This document shows positions 4,033 through 5,310 of a stretch of 5,310 bases of DNA, in pieces. Where the stretch lies: contig JAAZLZ010000077.1 of assembly GCA_012799075.1 (NCBI GenBank), forward strand, positions 1 to 5,310, given 5' to 3'. The stretch comes from Bacillota bacterium (GTDB taxonomy: Bacteria > Bacillota > Limnochordia > JAAZLZ01). The stretch's first letter is position 1, and each line of letters begins with the position of its first letter. The position numbers and the translations under genes are program-made. Below the pieces are notes generated by a model that searched no databases, was not told the origin of the DNA, and saw only the letters and a list, made by a program, of their open reading frames with translations.

Positions 4033-5310
4033 ATGGCAAATTATTACGATGTAGTGGTGGTTGGAGGAGGCACTTCGGGATTTGTGGCCGCAACGGCCGC
4101 GGCGAGGAAGGGAGCTCGCACCCTTCTCGTTGAACGGTATGGCTTTGTGGGAGGCTCTTCTGTGTCGGGATTCCCGTTCTTAGGTTTTTATAGTGGGAAC
4201 GGGGAGAAAGTAGTTGATGGGATACCGGAAGAAGTAGTCAATCGCCTAATCGAAGCAGGGGGAAGCCGGGGACATATCCGGGGTGGCAGATGGGAAAGGG
4301 CTGAGGAGTATGAGTTTTCCCTAACCCCCTATGAACCGGAGATCCTAAAATTTGTGGCCCAGGAGATGCTCCTCGAGTCAGGCGCCAATCTGATGCTGCA
4401 CACCTATCTAATTGGCACCATCGTCAGGGATAACCGGCTCATCGGGATTGAGGTGGCGAACAAGTCCGGCCGCAGCGTCATTTACGCCAACTGCTTCATC
4501 GATGCAACCGGTGATGCAGACCTTGCCCATCTAGCTGGTGCACCCTTCCAGATAGGAGAGCAGGTGCAAAACGTTACCCTGATGTTTACCGTTGGAGGAC
4601 TTGATCTCGAACGAATGGTCCAAGAAATTGAAACCGGAGGGCGGATCAAGGGACGGGGAGAATGGCACACGCGGGTAGTCCGGGGGCCAATTCTAGATTC
4701 TGATAAGCCAGGTGTTGTTCACTTGGCAGGCCACATGGACCTGTGGGATAATAGGCCGCCCTTGACCTTCACAGCGGTTTCCTGGAAGAAGAACCAGGCT
4801 AGCTTCAACATTACCAGGACCGTCGGGATCGATCCGACAAGCGCTCGGGATCTGGTCCGGGCTGAAATCTCGGAAAGACGCAATGTCATGGAAACCTACC
4901 GGCGCTTCCAAGAGCGCATTCCAGGCATGGAAGGATGCGAGTTAATCACTACTGCTCCCCACGTGGGCGTGCGGGAAAGCCGCAGGATTGAAGGGGAGTA
5001 CTGTCTCCAAGGTGACGATGTGGTCAATTGCCGGGAATTCGAGGATGGGATCGCGCGGGGTTCATATCCCATCGATATCCATGACCCGAAGGGAGGCAAG
5101 ACCCAGTTCACTTTCCTCAAAGACGGGGGTTCCTACTCAATCCCCTACCGGTCCTGCATCCCTAAGTACATTGATGGCCTCATCATCACCGGCAGATGCA
5201 TTTCTGCCACCCATGAGGCCCTGGGAAGTACCAGGCTTCAGTCGACCTGCATGGCCTTGGGGCAGGCGGCGGGGGTTGCAGCAAGCCTTTGCAGGCCATC
5301 TAAGACTCCC
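4033..5310 (+). CDS. FAD-dependent oxidoreductase (FAD_oxidored-type), C-terminus cut by window end
   Basis: An open frame of 426 residues runs to the last base with no stop. Family members are usually about 430-470 residues, so little is missing. Residues 5-34 are a Rossmann FAD-binding unit: YDVVVVGGGTSGFVAATAAA, with GGGTSG at 11-16 and the ribose-binding Glu34 in LLVER. Further FAD-contact motifs are CFIDATGDADLAHLAGAP (154-171), PHVGVRESRRIEGEY (309-323) and the C-terminal GLIITGRCISATHEALGS (382-399) plus MALGQAAGVAAS (407-418). This matches the FAD_oxidored family of cytoplasmic flavoproteins, many of unknown substrate. There is no signal peptide, iron-sulfur motif or covalent-flavin motif. 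It starts 17 nt after the dctM stop, with GGGGGTGA (4021-4028) as ribosome-binding site, so it probably acts on the imported compound or a product of it. Reaction direction, substrate and electron acceptor are unknown. Confidence 0.93.
   Translation, partial: MANYYDVVVVGGGTSGFVAATAAARKGARTLLVERYGFVGGSSVSGFPFLGFYSGNGEKVVDGIPEEVVNRLIEAGGSRGHIRGGRWERAEEYEFSLTPYEPEILKFVAQEMLLESGANLMLHTYLIGTIVRDNRLIGIEVANKSGRSVIYANCFIDATGDADLAHLAGAPFQIGEQVQNVTLMFTVGGLDLERMVQEIETGGRIKGRGEWHTRVVRGPILDSDKPGVVHLAGHMDLWDNRPPLTFTAVSWKKNQASFNITRTVGIDPTSARDLVRAEISERRNVMETYRRFQERIPGMEGCELITTAPHVGVRESRRIEGEYCLQGDDVVNCREFEDGIARGSYPIDIHDPKGGKTQFTFLKDGGSYSIPYRSCIPKYIDGLIITGRCISATHEALGSTRLQSTCMALGQAAGVAASLCRPSKTP

Noticed and set aside
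4482..5120. Three reverse-strand ORFs (62-74 codons) inside the oxidoreductase
   Set aside because: All are antisense to a continuous flavoprotein frame with motifs throughout, and none has a recognisable domain.

Overview
The window is a compact, one-directional bacterial locus with every supported gene on the + strand. By eye it has moderate GC and strong purine-rich ribosome-binding sites. It holds the 3' end of an RraA-like gene, an IclR-family regulator, a complete three-part TRAP transporter (binding protein, small and large membrane subunits), and a nearly complete FAD-dependent oxidoreductase that runs off the right edge. The near-perfect AGGAGG-type Shine-Dalgarno sequences and GTG starts fit a Bacillota-like organism. 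The TRAP binding protein has a plain cleavable signal peptide with no lipobox cysteine, which would be more natural in an organism with a periplasm. A diderm Bacillota lineage (a Limnochordia-type organism, for example) is my best guess, at low confidence.

Layout. Bases 1-203 are the last 66 codons of an RraA-like (HMG/CHA aldolase-related) protein. A strong intrinsic terminator follows at 230-254. A promoter at 316-345 then begins a new transcription unit: IclR regulator (376-1149), dctP-type binding protein (1216-2193), dctQ-type small subunit (2222-2728), dctM-type large subunit (2732-4015) and the oxidoreductase (4033 to beyond 5310). Gaps inside this unit are 66, 28, 3 and 17 nt. I see no internal terminator or convincing second promoter, so the five genes are probably one operon headed by its own regulator.

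How the parts fit (inference). The binding protein captures an organic acid outside the membrane, the QM pair imports it using an ion gradient, the cytoplasmic flavoprotein oxidises or reduces it or a derivative, and the IclR protein senses a ligand and controls the unit, probably including its own promoter. The RraA-like protein lies in a separate upstream transcript but belongs to a family of oxo-acid aldolases/decarboxylases that would suit the same catabolic theme. The substrate cannot be read from the sequence.

Points of most interest. The IclR start should be the GTG at 376, because the upstream ATG (346) overlaps the -10 box. A 17-bp inverted repeat lies over that -10 box. A stem-loop could enclose the dctP ribosome-binding site. 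Both TRAP membrane subunits lack acidic residues that are usual in their families. The window contains no RNA gene, CRISPR array, mobile element or reverse-strand gene that I can support. I do not see a clearly new type of system; the novelty, if any, is the substrate and chemistry of this transporter-flavoenzyme unit.
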